NCBI RefSeq assembly: GCF_030272615.1
Contig: NC_081408.1
Span: 621,980,476 to 622,044,475, forward strand
Direction: 5' to 3'
DNA: 64,000 bases
Source of the DNA: Cryptomeria japonica
Taxonomy: Eukaryota > Streptophyta > Pinopsida > Cupressales > Cupressaceae
Shown in pieces: positions 12,051-24,507 of this stretch (position 1 is the stretch's first letter; each line of letters starts with the position of its first letter). The notes beneath the pieces are model-generated. The model worked only from the letters and a program-made list of their open reading frames with translations, was not told where the DNA came from and ran no database searches. Both the position numbers and the translations under genes were made by a program.

Positions 12051-15000
12051 TGTAATGCCCCACCAGGAACCCCGAAGGAAAATTGACAACAAGGGTGAAA
12101 CAATTTTTTTTTTTTTAAATATAAACATCATAAGTGCATTTACACAACATGCACGAAAACACAAGTGAAAAACTTACACCAGAATTCCTTAAGGGTTACC
12201 ATTAAAGAATTATCTTCAAGAATAAATTCCACAAAAACATAAATCCACATATGCATCATTAAGTAAATGATCACAAGAAGCCAAAGCAAATAAAGATTCA
12301 TCATAGAAAGATTGAAAGGATACAATATAATTTCTACTTCAATAAGCATTTACTAACATCATCAAGGAAACAGATAAAAACATCCCATACATAGGATGAC
12401 ATTGCTCTTCCAATACATAGCTTCTTAATAAACATATAAGGATAGATCTCATCCAATTACAAGGTCACATAAGATCAAAATTACAATGACCCCAAGGGTC
12501 TCTAAATAACAATAATCTCTGAACATAAGATGAAGCATGAGTCACAAACCACAGGAACACCTGCGAAGCCAATCCTCACATGAAGGTACAAATCCTAACA
12601 TCCGATGGGAAGTGGTGCCACCACCCGACCATGTAATTCCCAAATGGAATCACCCCACCATGCTAGGAGATACCTGAGGACCCTCAAACAAGCATAAGAA
12701 TGACATGGTCGACAAAACAATATGACTACATGACAACGCAATAAGACTCCACAAGAATCCACGTGACTCAACATCACACACACAAGTGAACCAAATGAGA
12801 GAGTGTCATTGCATAGCTTAAGATGGATACCATGAGACAGCCTCCATAGGTCCCGACTCACTGTCCTGGTAACCTCTCTCGAACCTCCGGTTCCAAATAA
12901 GTCTCATGCGGACCCTACCAACCTTTCGTGAAGACAAGGTAGTTGGTTTGCCATTCCAGGCCTTCTCGCAACATTATGAGCCCTGTACTAGCACTCACAT
13001 ATGCACAAGGTACAATTATCTTTATTAATGTTATGATACTACACACCTAATCAATTCATTAGATTACCAGTTATTATCTGACTTTTGCTGGGTCGTAATG
13101 CCTACCACTTTGGGTGCAACCCCCAAGCAAAAGCCACTCTCTCAAAAGACACTAAACAAACATGGTCACTCCCCATGGACCCTATGGAGAAGCAGACAAC
13201 CATAACACCACTATTAGAAACAAGTGGTCAAACAAGGACATACTGACTCTTGGCTAACCATAAGGCAAAGACACTACATGGTTACGACAATGAAGCCAAC
13301 ATATATCTCTTGGTCAAAGGTACCAATTACACCACCACAAGATGACTGAACCACAGACCAAAATATCACAATATACACTTGCAAGGACAGCTAAATACAT
13401 CAAGTCCACACTCAAACAATCTTTGAGAATATCAACATCATAAGCACTTGCAACATCATTGATTGAATCATAAATAAAACACTCTTTCCAGCAGACACGT
13501 TATTTAATTTCCAAATCGATATCCATCAGAAATAAAATCCACATTATACATTCCATCGAATAAAACATGAATTCCAAATAGGCATTTAAATCATTTTCAG
13601 AATATATCCAAAACTTACGAATTTGAATTTCTAATTCATGCCTTGATTCCCATTGATAAATTTGTTAACCACATAAGAAAAATCACATTAAAATCACGCA
13701 AAACCACTTTAAACAATCTATTTATAAAATTTAAGTTCCTAGTACTAATCGGTTTGGAGACCGGTGAGGGCTCAAAGTTAAGTGGGGGTCAAACCAACCC
13801 GCGGTTGTGTTGCTATTGGGGCAATAGACACTACCTACCGGTAGTGCTGCTACCACTGGTAACAAACCTACCAACTGGTGGCTGCCGCTACCAACCGGTA
13901 GTGGTGCTACCGACCGGTAGTGCCACCACCGCCGACCGGTAGCACTGCTACCAATCTGTAGTGGTGCTGCCGACTGGTAGTGCTGCTACCACTGGTAGCA
14001 GCCACTACCAACCAGTAGCATTCCTACCGATCAGTAGTGTTGCTACCAAACGGTTGCAGTCCTACCAACTGGTAGCACTGCTATTGCGTAGCGGTGCTGC
14101 CAACCGGTAGTTCTGCTACCTACGGGTAGCAGACACTACCGACCCATGTGATGAAGAAAGCCCATCACGGGAGTGGTAAAGTCCACAAGAGAGGCACAAG
14201 AAACATGCCTCCAAGCATTCTAAAACCAAAAGGTCACAAAATCAATAACCACAAAGAACATTCCATTTCCATAATTATTTCACGGGCACACACATACAGT
14301 GCCAATTTCCAAAATTTCAAGGAAAAGTTTACCAGCAAGGTAGATGGTGAAATAAACACACTGGAAAGAATAACTAGCCAATTCTTGATAGTATAGAAAC
14401 AAGGATGCACCCAACAAACCCAATCGAAAATTCTTTCTTTCAAAAGAAGAGGTAAATCAAGAAGTTGTTTGCTATGAACACATAACACACAACAAAAAAG
14501 AAATGAACAATTCCTTTCTTGAATGCAACCATATGCTAATAGCATCACGAAATCAACTATACCAGACAATCTTTCTTCCATTTCAACATTCCAAAAAGCA
14601 TCTACAGGCAGATTGCATTTTCCAATCACACAGGAAAGAAACTGAAATATACAAAATCAAATCAAAACATTAGAATAGATTATCCAGCTTGAAGCAAAGG
14701 CAAGCAGGGGAATGAAGGAGCACCAGTCTTACGACCCAGGTCGAATCTCCAGCTCTTCCAGGAAGATTTCCAGAATTATTTCCTTCTCTCCAAAATTCCT
14801 CTTCTTTTCCTGCCATGAATGCCCAGAATGGATCCCCAAAAATATCTTTTAACCTAAGCTTCTAAGTTAAAGTTTTCATCCAATCAAATTTAAATGTTTT
14901 AAAAACTAAACGACAATCAGATTTATTTCTTTCCCAAAAATAATAATTCTTTTCAATGATTAAATTAAAAGGCCAAATGGAAAGATAAAAGGGAAAGCTT

Positions 15001-15189
15001 TTATTTATTTTCTTTTTCCATAATACTTCCTTCAACATAAGCATTCAACCTTTTTAAATGGCTAGGAAATTTATTTATTTCACAAAAATAACAATGCAAC
15101 TTTACACAATAAATTAAGCCATTTAACCATTTAATCTAGCAATCATTAGTTTAAATAAATCAATAATCTCAGAGCATATTAATTAAATG
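12051..15189 (-). mobile_element. 5' LTR of chromovirus B, proximal part
   Basis: Colinear with 3514-6697 of the middle LTR. It is interrupted at 15189 by element C, whose target duplication AAATG occupies 15185-15189, and resumes at 24508. No gene is seen in it. Confidence 0.93.
13825..14145. repeat. GC-rich ACCGGT minisatellite in LTR B
   Basis: Same minisatellite as at 5300-5650, with the same unit of about 19-20 bp and ACCGGT cores. Unit-level differences between the two LTRs (for example ACCGGTAGTGGTG against ATCGGTAGCACTG) show that the tract has drifted since the LTRs were identical. Confidence 0.87.
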
Positions 15190-16356
15190 TGTTGGCATTT
15201 TTGATGATTGATGCTGTGATTGTCATTGATGGACACACACTTGATTTGAGATCACTTTTTGTATGTATAAGTTAAAGCTCAACTGGTATTTGTTCCAACC
15301 GGTATGATGTATTATAGTCTTTAGACTATCAGTGTTTTGCAGAAAGTGTTTACCGATATGAAGCGGTATGAATACCCCAAGTGGTTCGAGGATCTCAAGC
15401 GGTACAAAGGAACGAAGCGACACAACTCATATTTCCCAGTCTTCATTTTGTCAAACCAGCAACCAATATTTTGCTTTAACCGGTATTTTGTATGAATCAG
15501 TAATACTTTGTGATGAGTTACCAACCAACATTTTGTGATGAGTTACCATCCACCGATTGTTTAGTGGTGCCGACACTTTAACGATGCTTTTTGTGTCATG
15601 TTACAGAATATGTCTAGATGCATTGAACCTAGGAATTTGTATTGTAATCCTATTGGATCGACATGAAATCAGATTCCTTTATAAGGACATCATGTCTAGG
15701 GTTTTAGGTTGTTGCGAGGGTTTAAGGTGGTTGATGAGTTTTTGTAAGGGCAAATACATAAGAGAAGTTTAGGTCTGCGAGAAGAGGTAGAGTGTGAATG
15801 TGTGGAAGACTGACGTAATGCTAGAATGCATTAGGAACGAGTTATCAAGGATCTAACCAAGCAATCTGTGCTATTTGCTAGATAACTCACTTGTTGATTA
15901 CTCACATCCTCAACAAGTTTGAAGCCCTTAACTGGGTAGGCCCAAAAGCCTTTTGTAAATCTTCTAACAAGGTGGTTCACATCTGTGGATCTAAAATCCT
16001 CTAGCAAGGTAGTCTTTAATCGGACTTATCTCCTAACAGAGATTGAGATTCCTAATAGGATCTGTTCTGGTAAAGAACATTGTATGACCTTAACCGGTCT
16101 GGTTCCTATTCTGTAGATAGTTACTTGTGAGTTCCATCTCACCATGGTTTTTCCCATTTGAGTTTCCACGTCAAAATCTCTTATGTTATGGTGTTTGTGC
16201 TTCTGTGGGTGAATGCATTATTTGCTATTTGGTTTGCATGTGTGCTAACCGATTTGTTTGCTAAATTGTTTTACCAGTTTACTGGTAGTCTAGTAAAGTG
16301 TTTAAGTATAGTAATTTTTGGCATACTAATTCACCCTCCCCTCTTAGTATTCATTA
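15190..16356 (+). repeat. 5' LTR of element C
   Basis: Starts TGTTGGCATTTTTG and ends TTCATTA, where the 3' LTR ends TTCATCA, so the terminal CA has become TA. It contains TTTATAAGGACATC near 15678 as a possible TATA region, and the shared U5 motif GGTTTTTCCC...TTTCCACG near 16146-16171. Many CCGGT/CCGAT words are present. Confidence 0.92.
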
Positions 16357-16358
16357 AT

Positions 16359-16371
16359 TGGTATCAGAGCC
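16359..16371 (+). promoter_or_regulatory. Primer binding site, element C
   Basis: TGGTATCAGAGCC, initiator-Met tRNA type, separated from the LTR by AT. The same AT spacer is found in elements D and E. Confidence 0.93.
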
Positions 16372-16406
16372 AACCTTTCTATAAGTCTAACCACTTGGAA
16401 AGAGAT

Positions 16407-17609
16407 ATGGGGGAATACATTATTAGGGAACTTACTCATCAGCTCACTCAGTTTGAGAAAGCCTATGATGATCTTATGGTCAAATATAAGGCCTCTCAGG
16501 AAAAAAGGAGAGAACATGCTGAAAAACTGATGGAGCTATTTGAAAATAGTTCTTCTGATGAAGCAAACATGGAAGCCCTAATTCAAGAAGTAGAAAAGCT
16601 GAATGAATCTAATTCCAACCTAAGAAAAGAGTTGGAAGGATTGACTATTCAAATGTGCCAAGAGCTTGAGAACCGAAGGAAAGCTGAAGATCTGGTAAAA
16701 GACAAAAATCATGAAATCTCCAAGCTGAAGCAAGAGATTAGTGCCCTAGCTGCTCAACTCCATGCGAGCAAAGTGGAAAAGGAAGACATGAAAGGAGAAC
16801 TGAACATGACCATCTCCGAGAATGCAAACTTGATGGAAACAAATGCTGCTATTTCCAAAGAACTCTCTGATTCAAAGGAAATACTTGCTAAGTTCAACAA
16901 GAGTACTGTTAAGCTAGAGCAAAAGCTTGAATCTGCCAAACCTGTCAAGAATACTGATGGACTTGGTTATTCCCATCATGAGGAAGGTGAGACCTCTGGT
17001 GCAAATGTTGGAGCATCGAAGAGACAACCAACATGAAAGGATAAAGGTAAGCAAAAGTTTAAACCTGTTTGCTTTAACTGTCTTAAAGAAGGACATATTG
17101 CCAATTTGTGTAGGAGCAAAGCGTTCAATAATTTTCCTTACTTTATAAAGAATGTACCTAGATCCAATAAGTTCAATGGTAATTGTTATGCATGCAACAA
17201 GTTTGGGCATAGAGCATTTGAATGCAGGTCTGTTATGAACAACATTGGAAGATATCCTTAGAGGACTCAAGGAGTTGGTTCGAAACCTTTTATGAACCGG
17301 AATCACAACCGGTTTAATGCCTTTAATCATTAGTTAGGAAGCGGTGGCTATCAAGCAGCAACTGGATGGAGAGAAAACTGTTTGATCTGTCATTGTCATG
17401 GTCACACTACTGCATCATGCAGGAGAAAGAATGGTAACATGAATAATGGACCTTGGAGAGCACCTAGAATGGTTTGCTATCATTGCAACAAATCGGGTCA
17501 CATTGCTAGATTCTGCAGAACAAGAAAGAACATATCGGATGACATACTGGTCACTCCGGAAGGAAAGATTGATATTGAAACTATTCAAGCGGATATGAAC
17601 AAAACCTAG
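16407..17609 (+). pseudogene. Gag-like ORF1 of element C: coiled coil plus four CCHC knuckles
   Basis: Starts MGEYIIRELTHQL just after the primer site; I prefer this Met to upstream ones, which lie inside the LTR. Residues about 10-190 are a heptad-rich coiled coil (KYKASQEKRREHAEKLMEL, LNESNSNLRKELEGL, ISKLKQEISALAAQL). Then come four zinc knuckles: CFNCLKEGHIANLC, CYACNKFGHRAFEC, CLICHCHGHTTASC and CYHCNKSGHIARFC. In-frame stops at 17034-17036 and near 17259 and 17331 mark decay; the frame itself is constant. No copia capsid (UBN2-like) domain is visible upstream of the coil. It probably acts as an RNA-binding and self-assembling particle protein (inference from family). Confidence 0.82.
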
Positions 17610-18127
17610 AAAAAGAAACTAGCGGTGTTGCAAGAAGAACCAGTTTCTAGACCTAGTGTGGAAATCACGAAACCGATAAACTAAGCATCAGAAAAGCTTA
17701 GGGGGAGCAAACAGCGAAATACTTCGAACCCCCAGTTTACACCAGTAAAAGACCTTAACTGGTATGAGATACCTGTTAGTCAGCAGAAGATTGGAAATGG
17801 TAAAAGGCAAATTAGGGTTTACGCCCTAATATTGGAGCATTTATTATGGTAGGTGGAGAACCTGTTTAAAAGGAATCTTGAAATAATTTCTCACTTATCA
17901 TTTTTCGAGCAAAGAAGTTTTTCAAGTGCAGAGTGAAGGAAAGTGATTTACACCGCGATTCAAAGAGTTTATCAAAAATCTGGAGAAGAATCTAAAGCTA
18001 TCATTTGTTGAAGGAGTGAAGAACGCAAAGTGGTATTTCTGCAACCGAAGGAGTGTCAAGCGAAGTTCAAATTGCGAAGCCCTAAATTTCAATTTGTGAA
18101 GGTATTTCTCATAATTATTCATTTATC

Positions 18128-19629
18128 ATGGCTTCCACATCTCATGATAGTTCTAGTGCAACTTTTGATTCTATGGACTTCATACAACAAAATTCGAAAT
18201 ATAATGCCTTGTCTCAAGTACCGGTTGGTGTTATAGTAGAAGATTGGATTTTTGATTACATAGACTACAAAATCGAAGAGCTAGGGTCTCTTGTGATCCA
18301 TTCTTAGCTGAGCTTATTCTGCGGAAAGGATAAGAATATTAAACCGGAATTCAGCATTCAGGAAAAGAAGAAACTCCAAAATGCAGTTTACTTTCTTGAA
18401 GAATTTTTGGATGATCACATTTGCATTATTCTAAGCAAGGTACATGGTGACAAGATGTAGCTAGAGTGAATGCATGATATCACACCGGAAGCAATTCATG
18501 TTGTCATCGGTTTCTGCAATACAGGGGAAGTGCCAGCCCTAAGGAAGGTCAGCAAGATTGAAATGTCCAAGCTCACCGGTTCAGTGAGCGACTCACGTGG
18601 CATGACCATCAACTCAATCAAGGACGATCTGGTCAAGTATGCCTGCATGGTGATAGGTTACTGGATGTTATTTGCTAGCAAAATTAATTTTGTCTCTGCT
18701 GCAGCGGTAAATGCCATTTACAGGATGATCAAGGAGGATGCATCGTTTGATCTATGCACCTGTATGCAAAGACAACTTATGTTGAATCTTAAGTTAATCA
18801 AACAGGACAATGCACTGAGATTCAAGTTCAAATAACTACTGGTTGGGTTGTTCTTTTACTTTCAAGGATACTTTCCAAGAGTAGGTGATATTTAGTGGTC
18901 TGCCGACCAACTGGTAACAAAATAAATCAAAGAGAGCCTACAAGTGGTTGGAACTGGCTATCCGGAAGCATTGAAAAAATACTTTGATGAGTTCAAACGG
19001 AAGATGAGCCAAAGGATAAGAATATCCGGTGATTTAGTCAAAAAGTATGGCGAAGACATCTGCTTCACCATCAAAGTGGATGAATGCATAATGGAGGCCG
19101 TTGAGCCTAGGCAAGAAGAAGTAGAGCCTATGGGCTATGAGGTAATGAATGATATGCTGGATGAGTATGCTTCTACCCTAATCACCTCACCCCTTGATCC
19201 TAAGGCAAAGAGAACCATCACCTATTTGGAAAGGGTTGCACTAGTTGTAGAACCCTCTAAAAAGAAAGGAAAGGCAGTGCCTTCAACATCGACACTGGTT
19301 ACTGCAGCTAGTCCCAAAGTGACCAAGCGGTCACCAGTTAAGAAGAAACTAGAAGTGGCACCTGCAAAAGTCTTTGAGAGGAAGCGAAAGACAAAAAGAA
19401 ATACACCTAACTCAGAAGAAATTGTGTCAGAAGAACCACCTAAGAAGAAGACTAGGCAAACAAAGAAAAAGACAAAGAATAAACCGGCATCATCTGCATT
19501 GATAAATATTGACATTTCTTCTTACACACCTTTGACACATTGTCAAAGAACTATAAAGAATATTAGGAGAAAAGTGTTGAATGATTTAATTGATTGTTTT
19601 GATGATTTCAATGATGATGAAAAGGAAGC
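18128..19629 (+). pseudogene. ORF2 of element C, N-terminal part (conserved domain)
   Basis: Function unknown. Starts MASTSHDSSSATFDSM at 18128. The conserved core includes VPVGVIVEDWIFDYIDYKIEELG, then ITPEAIHVVIG, VSKIEMSKLTGSVSDSRGM, YACMVIGYWMLFASKINFVSAAA, IYRMIKEDASFDLC, VKKYGEDICFTIKVDE and PMGYEV...LDEYA. The same blocks in the same order occur in elements E and D. A basic segment follows (about 19260-19490; KKGKAVPSTST, KRKTKRNT, KKKTRQTKKKTKN), possibly a nuclear-localisation or RNA-binding tail. Stops at 18305, 18458, 18833 and around 18890-18925 show decay. It is interrupted at 19629 by a solo LTR and continues from 21089 in a frame shifted exactly by the insert length. The overall topology (GR/ITKEAI..LP then a conserved YRM block) may be distantly like the env-like/putative plant transposon protein of Sirevirus and Athila elements (hypothesis). 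Confidence 0.75.
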
Positions 19630-21083
19630 TGTAGACGTATAAAAATGACCACATTCCTAAATGAATATTTTATGTTCATTTTTCTATTTAATTAAATCCA
19701 ATTTAATTAAATTATCCACATTCTTCTATTTAATTAAGTAAATCACTTGATTAAATTCACCATACCATTTAATGAATAAATCATTTTATTCAATTAAATC
19801 CCCCTAGCCACTTTTAATTAAATTCAAATTTAATTAAATAGTTATCCTAAATTGAATAAATCAAATTTATTCAATTACAACCAAATTGAATGAAAATCAA
19901 ATAATTCAATTAAATCCTATTATCCCCCATCCACTTGCAAAATCCCAAACCCCTTCCTAATCCCTTCTAGAATCTTCTAATCGATTCTAATTAACCTAAC
20001 CCTCCTCTAAACTTTGTCACATCCCTAAGCAAAGGGAGGTCACTTCTCAAATGGCCCAAAGTCTTGGATAACCATTGAAGGTTTTCAACCTTCAACCACT
20101 AAAACCCTAAAGTCTTTGAAAACCATTGAAGGCTTCCAACCTTCAACCACTTAATCCCCAAAGTCTCCAATAACCATTAATGGTTATTTCAAACCCTCCC
20201 ACATGGTTAAAACATTTGTTTTGACTCAACCTCTATCCAACCCAAGGGTCTCATCAGGTCATTAATGCTTTGACCATGATTATCTCTTAATCATTTGCAC
20301 AAAGGTTTATCCTTGGATTAGATCCTAATTCAGTGGGTAAACCTAACTTAGACTTGACCCTTAGCATTTAGATAACCATGAGGTCTCCTCAGGCCTTTAA
20401 TGCCTCCAACCTCTTCTTTCAACCCAATCTGGTGTGGACATTTGTCATCATTTCATTGGTGCCAATTGTGCACATGGATCCCCAACTTTCAAACTTGGCC
20501 CTTGATTAAGCCATTCAATCTTGGCCATCCATTGCCCTGTTTGTGCTATAAATAGAGCTCTCATTCCTCCATTCAAAACAATCATCTTTCAAATTTGAAG
20601 CATCACACTTATGCTCAAATTGTGTCAAGCTCTCATTTTATATATGCTCTTCATTTAGCCTCTTTTAGATCAAAATTAATCATGAACATGCATGCTAAAG
20701 TAGTTTATTTATCATTTTAGCTCAATCATAGATTAAATATAGTATGCTAGGATAGTATTCATACTAACCTCGTCATCTTATCATTTAGTTTATTGCATTT
20801 CAAGCATCTCATCTAGCTTATAACACATCTCATACTAAGATCAGTTAAAATCTCTCTCGTTCTCATATTTGCCATCCCTAAGCCATTTTGCTCAGTAATC
20901 TGAGAGCAAAACATTGGTTTGAGGGACATTGTGAGATAGAGAACCATGGGACCCTCCTTGGGAAGCTGAGTAACACTACGTTACTCCATAGCTTGCATCA
21001 AGAAGTCCTGTGTGTGTGTGTGGATTGGTATTTTACATATTTTTCACATTTTAATTCTAACAACCCACTTTTTCCCACATACA
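19630..21083 (+). mobile_element. Solo LTR (Tat/Ty3-like) in ORF2 of element C
   Basis: 1454-bp insert starting TGTAGACG and ending CACATACA, flanked by the TSD GAAGC (19625-19629 and 21084-21088). It is AT-rich at the 5' end with repeated TTTAATTAAAT words, has a TATA box TATAAATA at 20547-20554, and encodes nothing convincing. The start TGTAGAC and following TAAAAATG resemble the LTR at 33099 and the Tat-type LTR starting at 61768 (minus). Confidence 0.9.
20547..20554 (+). promoter_or_regulatory. TATA box of solo LTR
   Basis: GCTATAAATAGAGC context inside the solo LTR, a strong plant TATA consensus. Confidence 0.75.
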
Positions 21084-21088
21084 GAAGC

Positions 21089-23063
21089 AGTTGAACAAGA
21101 AATCATTAAGTATTTATGTGTTAATGACCGGTCGCCTTCAGAAATTAGATCTGAGACACCGGATTCTTCGTATAATTATTTAGACAATAAATGGTGCATT
21201 GCCATAGAAAAGGAACAGGAAATGAGGGGGAAAATATTTGCTCAACATTTTCCTGATGTATCAAATTCAGAACTTTTTGAAGTTATGAATAAATACAAAG
21301 GCCTCTTCTTCATGAGAAAAAGAAGACTCCTGTTACTGGAAGGAAAGGGTCAAGAAGTGATCAAGGATACACATACTCATACTCAAGAAGCTCTTAAGAT
21401 GCATCAGGTGGCTAAAACCAATAGAAAAGCTGAGCGAGAACCAGAAACTGGAAAACTGGATGAGGTGTATGACAATGAAGAAGAACCGATCAGAGAACAA
21501 ATGGATCGCATTGATGTAGACGCCTTAGATGGTGAAAATTTTACTCAGGATGCACCATCAGAAGGAACAGGATAGGAAAAGAAGGTAGAAGAAGAAAAGA
21601 AGCAACAGGAAGCTGAAAAGAAGAAACAAGCAGATGAAGAGGATAAGAGAAAAGAAGAGGAAAAGAGGAAAGAGGAAGCGGATAAGAGAAAAGAGGAGAA
21701 AAAGGAGAAAGAGGAAGAGGATAAGAGAAAAGAGGAGAAAAAGAAGAAAGAGGAAGAGGATAAAAGAAAAGAAGAGGAGAAGAAGAGAAAAGAAGAGGAA
21801 AACAAGAAACAAGAGGAAGAGAGGAAGAAGAAGGAAGAGGAAAAGAAAGAAGAGGAGAATCGAAAAGAGGAAGAGAAGAAACAGGAAGAGGATAAAAGAA
21901 AAGAAGAGGAGAAGAAGAGAAGAGAAGAGGAAAACAAGAAACAAGAGGAAGAGAGGAAGAAGAAGGAAGAGGAAAAGAAATAAGAGGAGAAGCGGAAAGA
22001 GGAAGAGAAGAAACAGGAAGAGGAAAAGAGGAAGAAGGAAGAGGAGAAGAAGAAGGATGAATAAGAGAAGAAGAGACAAGATGAAGAGAAGAAACAAGAA
22101 GAAGAGAAAAGAAAGAAAGAAGAAGAGGAGCAGAGGAAGGCTCAAGAAGACCATCAAAAAGCCAAGGACAAGGAAGCAGTGGAAAAGAGCACACAGGTGG
22201 AGACTCCAATGGCAATTGGTAGTCAGGCCAAACCGGCTACGATTACCAATCCTATTGATCTCCAGTCTGCAAATGAATCAGAGTTGTTGAAGAGCATTAA
22301 ACTCGCTCAAGAGAGATTGGATGCTCTAAGGAGGAAAAAGGAGGAAGATGTTGTCCAAACTGTGGTGGAAACACTTACCAGTTTGATACCCAGTATGAAC
22401 CTTCCCAGTACTGATTCCTCACTTGCACAATTGAAGCTCCTATGCTCAGTTGTAGAAGACCAGGTGCAAAGCCTGGAAGAAGTCGTAGAAGCAAATGCGA
22501 AGAAGGCACATCAAAAGGCTCTGGACACTACCCTAGTGAAATAGCTAATAGAGCTCCAGTCTGATCTCCAGAAGGCACAAAAGGCCATTAGAGATGCAAT
22601 GAATGAGGGCAATCTTCTACTCAGCAAGATTTGCCAACCTCATTTATTCTGTGATGATGTGCTCATTCAGAAGAACAAACTGCAATCTGATATGTGGTCA
22701 TTTTTTAGCACCTTCAAGATGCCATATGATTTCTTTTCCACATATGGTCAAACTGTTCATCAGCTTCAACTGCAGTCTGCAAGACTAGAGACAAAGATAA
22801 GCAATCGGACACGAAATATGCAGGAACTTCAACTGGTCCTACTGCCAAGATTGCAAATTCTCCAGAAGTGCTACCTAAATCTTGATGCCCTAACGGTCAC
22901 TCAAGAGATGAGCACGCTAGATGCCATGGAAGAACAGGTCTCCTAGATGCTGACAGAGAAAGACGTGGCTACATCCCTACTTGACTCATGGTCCTTATCC
23001 ATGAAGCAACTTTTGCAGGACTTCAAATCAATTTTTGACAAGTTTTACTCTTTACCGTCATAA
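21089..23063 (+). pseudogene. ORF2 of element C, C-terminal part with E/K/R-rich helix
   Basis: Continues ORF2 after the solo LTR: VEQEIIKYLCVND, then an acidic linker. About 200 residues follow (21576-22175) of almost only E, K, R, D, Q and N (for example KRKEEEKKRKEEENKKQEEE), predicted as a single charged alpha-helix. A C-terminal coiled region comes next (SELLKSIKLAQERLDALRRK, LQSARLETKISNRTRNMQEL). It ends with DKFYSLPS and TAA at 23061. Stops at 21573, about 21981, about 22061, 22542 and 22944 are decay. Element E has a corresponding acidic/charged C-terminal half without the long charged helix, so this helix may be special to C. Function unknown. Confidence 0.75.
21576..22175 (+). repeat. 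Purine-rich repeats coding the charged helix
   Basis: GA-rich internal repeats such as GAGGAGAAGAAGAGAAAAGA and AGGAAGAGAGGAAGAAGAAG. A block of about 75 bp at 21778 recurs nearly exactly at 21908, showing growth by internal duplication in units that keep the frame. Confidence 0.85.
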
Positions 23064-23320
23064 ACACTTATTCTTTTAATACTAATGAAACAGGGGTTAG
23101 TCTATAATATTTTTTTTGTCATTGTTGGCAAAGGGGGAGAAGTATAAATTTTGAATGTTTTGATGTATACTTTTCTTGTTATTTCTGTTAAGGAGTAGTA
23201 TACATTGTATTTTCTGCAAAAGGGATAGTGTATGTGCTTAGGGGGAGTAATTTTGATTATGGCATATTTTTGTTGTAAAACACTTAGATCTCAAAAGTTT
23301 CCTAAGTATTGCCATCAATG

Positions 23321-23334
23321 CCAAAGGGGGAGAT
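23321..23334 (+). promoter_or_regulatory. Polypurine tract, element C
   Basis: CCAAAGGGGGAGAT immediately before the 3' LTR start TGTTGGCA. A similar CAAAGGGGGAGAAG word occurs about 190 bp upstream (near 23130) and could be a second, central-type purine tract. Confidence 0.9.
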
Positions 23335-24507
23335 TGTTGGCATTTTTGATGATTGATGCTGTGATTGTCATTGATGGACACACACTTGATTTGAGATCAC
23401 TTTTTGTATGTATAAGTTAAAGCTCAACCGATATTTGTTCCAATTGGTATGATGTATTATAGTCTTTAGACTATTGATGTTTTGCAGAAAGTGTTTACCG
23501 ATCTGAAGTGGTATGAAGACACCAAGTGGTTCAAGGATCTCAAGCGGTACGAAGGAATGAAGCATCACAACTCATATTTCCCAGTCTTCATTTTTTGAAA
23601 CTGGCAATTGGTATTTTGCTTTAACCGGTATTTTATATGAACCGGTAATACTCTATGATGAGTTACCAACTGACATTTTGTGATGAGTTACCATCCACCG
23701 ATTGTTTGGCAGTGTCGACACTTTAATGGTGCTTTTTGTGGTCGTGTTATAGAATATGTCTAGATGCATTGAACCTAGGAAATTGTATTGTAATCCTATT
23801 GGACCGACATGAAATCAGATTCCTTTATAAGGACATCATGTCTAGGGTTTTAGGTTGTTGCGAGGGTTTAAGGTGGTTGATGAGTTTTTGTAAGGGCAAA
23901 TACAGAAGAGAATTTTAGGTCTACGAGAAGAGGCATAGTGTGAATGTGTGGAAGACTGAAGTAATGTTGGAATGCATTAGGAACGAGCTATCAAGGATCT
24001 AACCAAGTAATCTGTGCTATTTGCTAGAGAACTCACTTGTTGATTACTCACATCCTCAACAAGTTTGAAGCCCTTAACCAGGTAGGCCCAAAAGCCTTTT
24101 GTAAATCCTCTAACAAGGTGGTTAACATCTGTGGATCTAAAATCCTCTAGCAAGGTAGTCTTTAATCAGACTTATCTCCTAACAAAGATTGAGATTCCTA
24201 ACAGGATCTGTTCTGGTAAAGAACATTATATGACCTTAACCGGTCTGGTTCCTATTCTGTAGATAGTTACTTGTGAGTTCCATCTCACCGTGGTTTATCC
24301 AATTTGGGTTTCCACATCAAATCTCTTGTGTTATGTTGTTTGCGCTTCTGTGGGTGAATGCATTATTTGCTATTTGGTTTGCATGTGTGCTAACCGGTTT
24401 GTTTGCTAAACTGTTTTACTGGTTTACTGGTAGTCTAGTAAAGTGTTTAAGTATAGTAAATTTTGGCATACTAATTCACCCCCCCCCCCCCCTCTTAGTA
24501 TTCATCA
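23335..24507 (+). repeat. 3' LTR of element C
   Basis: Colinear with 15190-16356 with scattered substitutions. Near its end it has a long C run (about 24479-24492) where the 5' LTR has CACCCTCCCCTC. It ends TTCATCA followed by the TSD AAATG. Confidence 0.92.

Larger units (their letters stand above)
15190..24507 (+). mobile_element. Element C: pol-less LTR retrotransposon with two ORFs
   Basis: Complete element: LTRs 15190-16356 and 23335-24507, TSD AAATG at 15185-15189 and 24508-24512, primer site at 16359 and a polypurine tract ending at 23334. The internal region of about 7 kb has a coiled-coil/CCHC gag-like ORF and a long ORF2, with no protease, RT or integrase motif in any frame I could read. 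It is therefore non-autonomous. It shares ORF architecture with elements D and E. A solo LTR (19630-21083) sits in ORF2. It is inserted in the LTR of chromovirus B, so it is younger than B. Confidence 0.92.

Noticed and set aside
16158-16406. N-terminal extension of element C's ORF1 upstream of 16407, looking like membrane segments
   Set aside because: It lies in the LTR and crosses the primer binding site. The hydrophobic run comes from LTR sequence, and the same run occurs in the 3' LTR (24273-24551) with no gene following.
21541-22290. Long open frames on both strands (Lys/Arg-rich on plus, Ser/Leu/Phe-rich on minus)
   Set aside because: They are shadows of the GA-rich repeat that codes the E/K/R helix of element C's ORF2. 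They have no family resemblance and no context.
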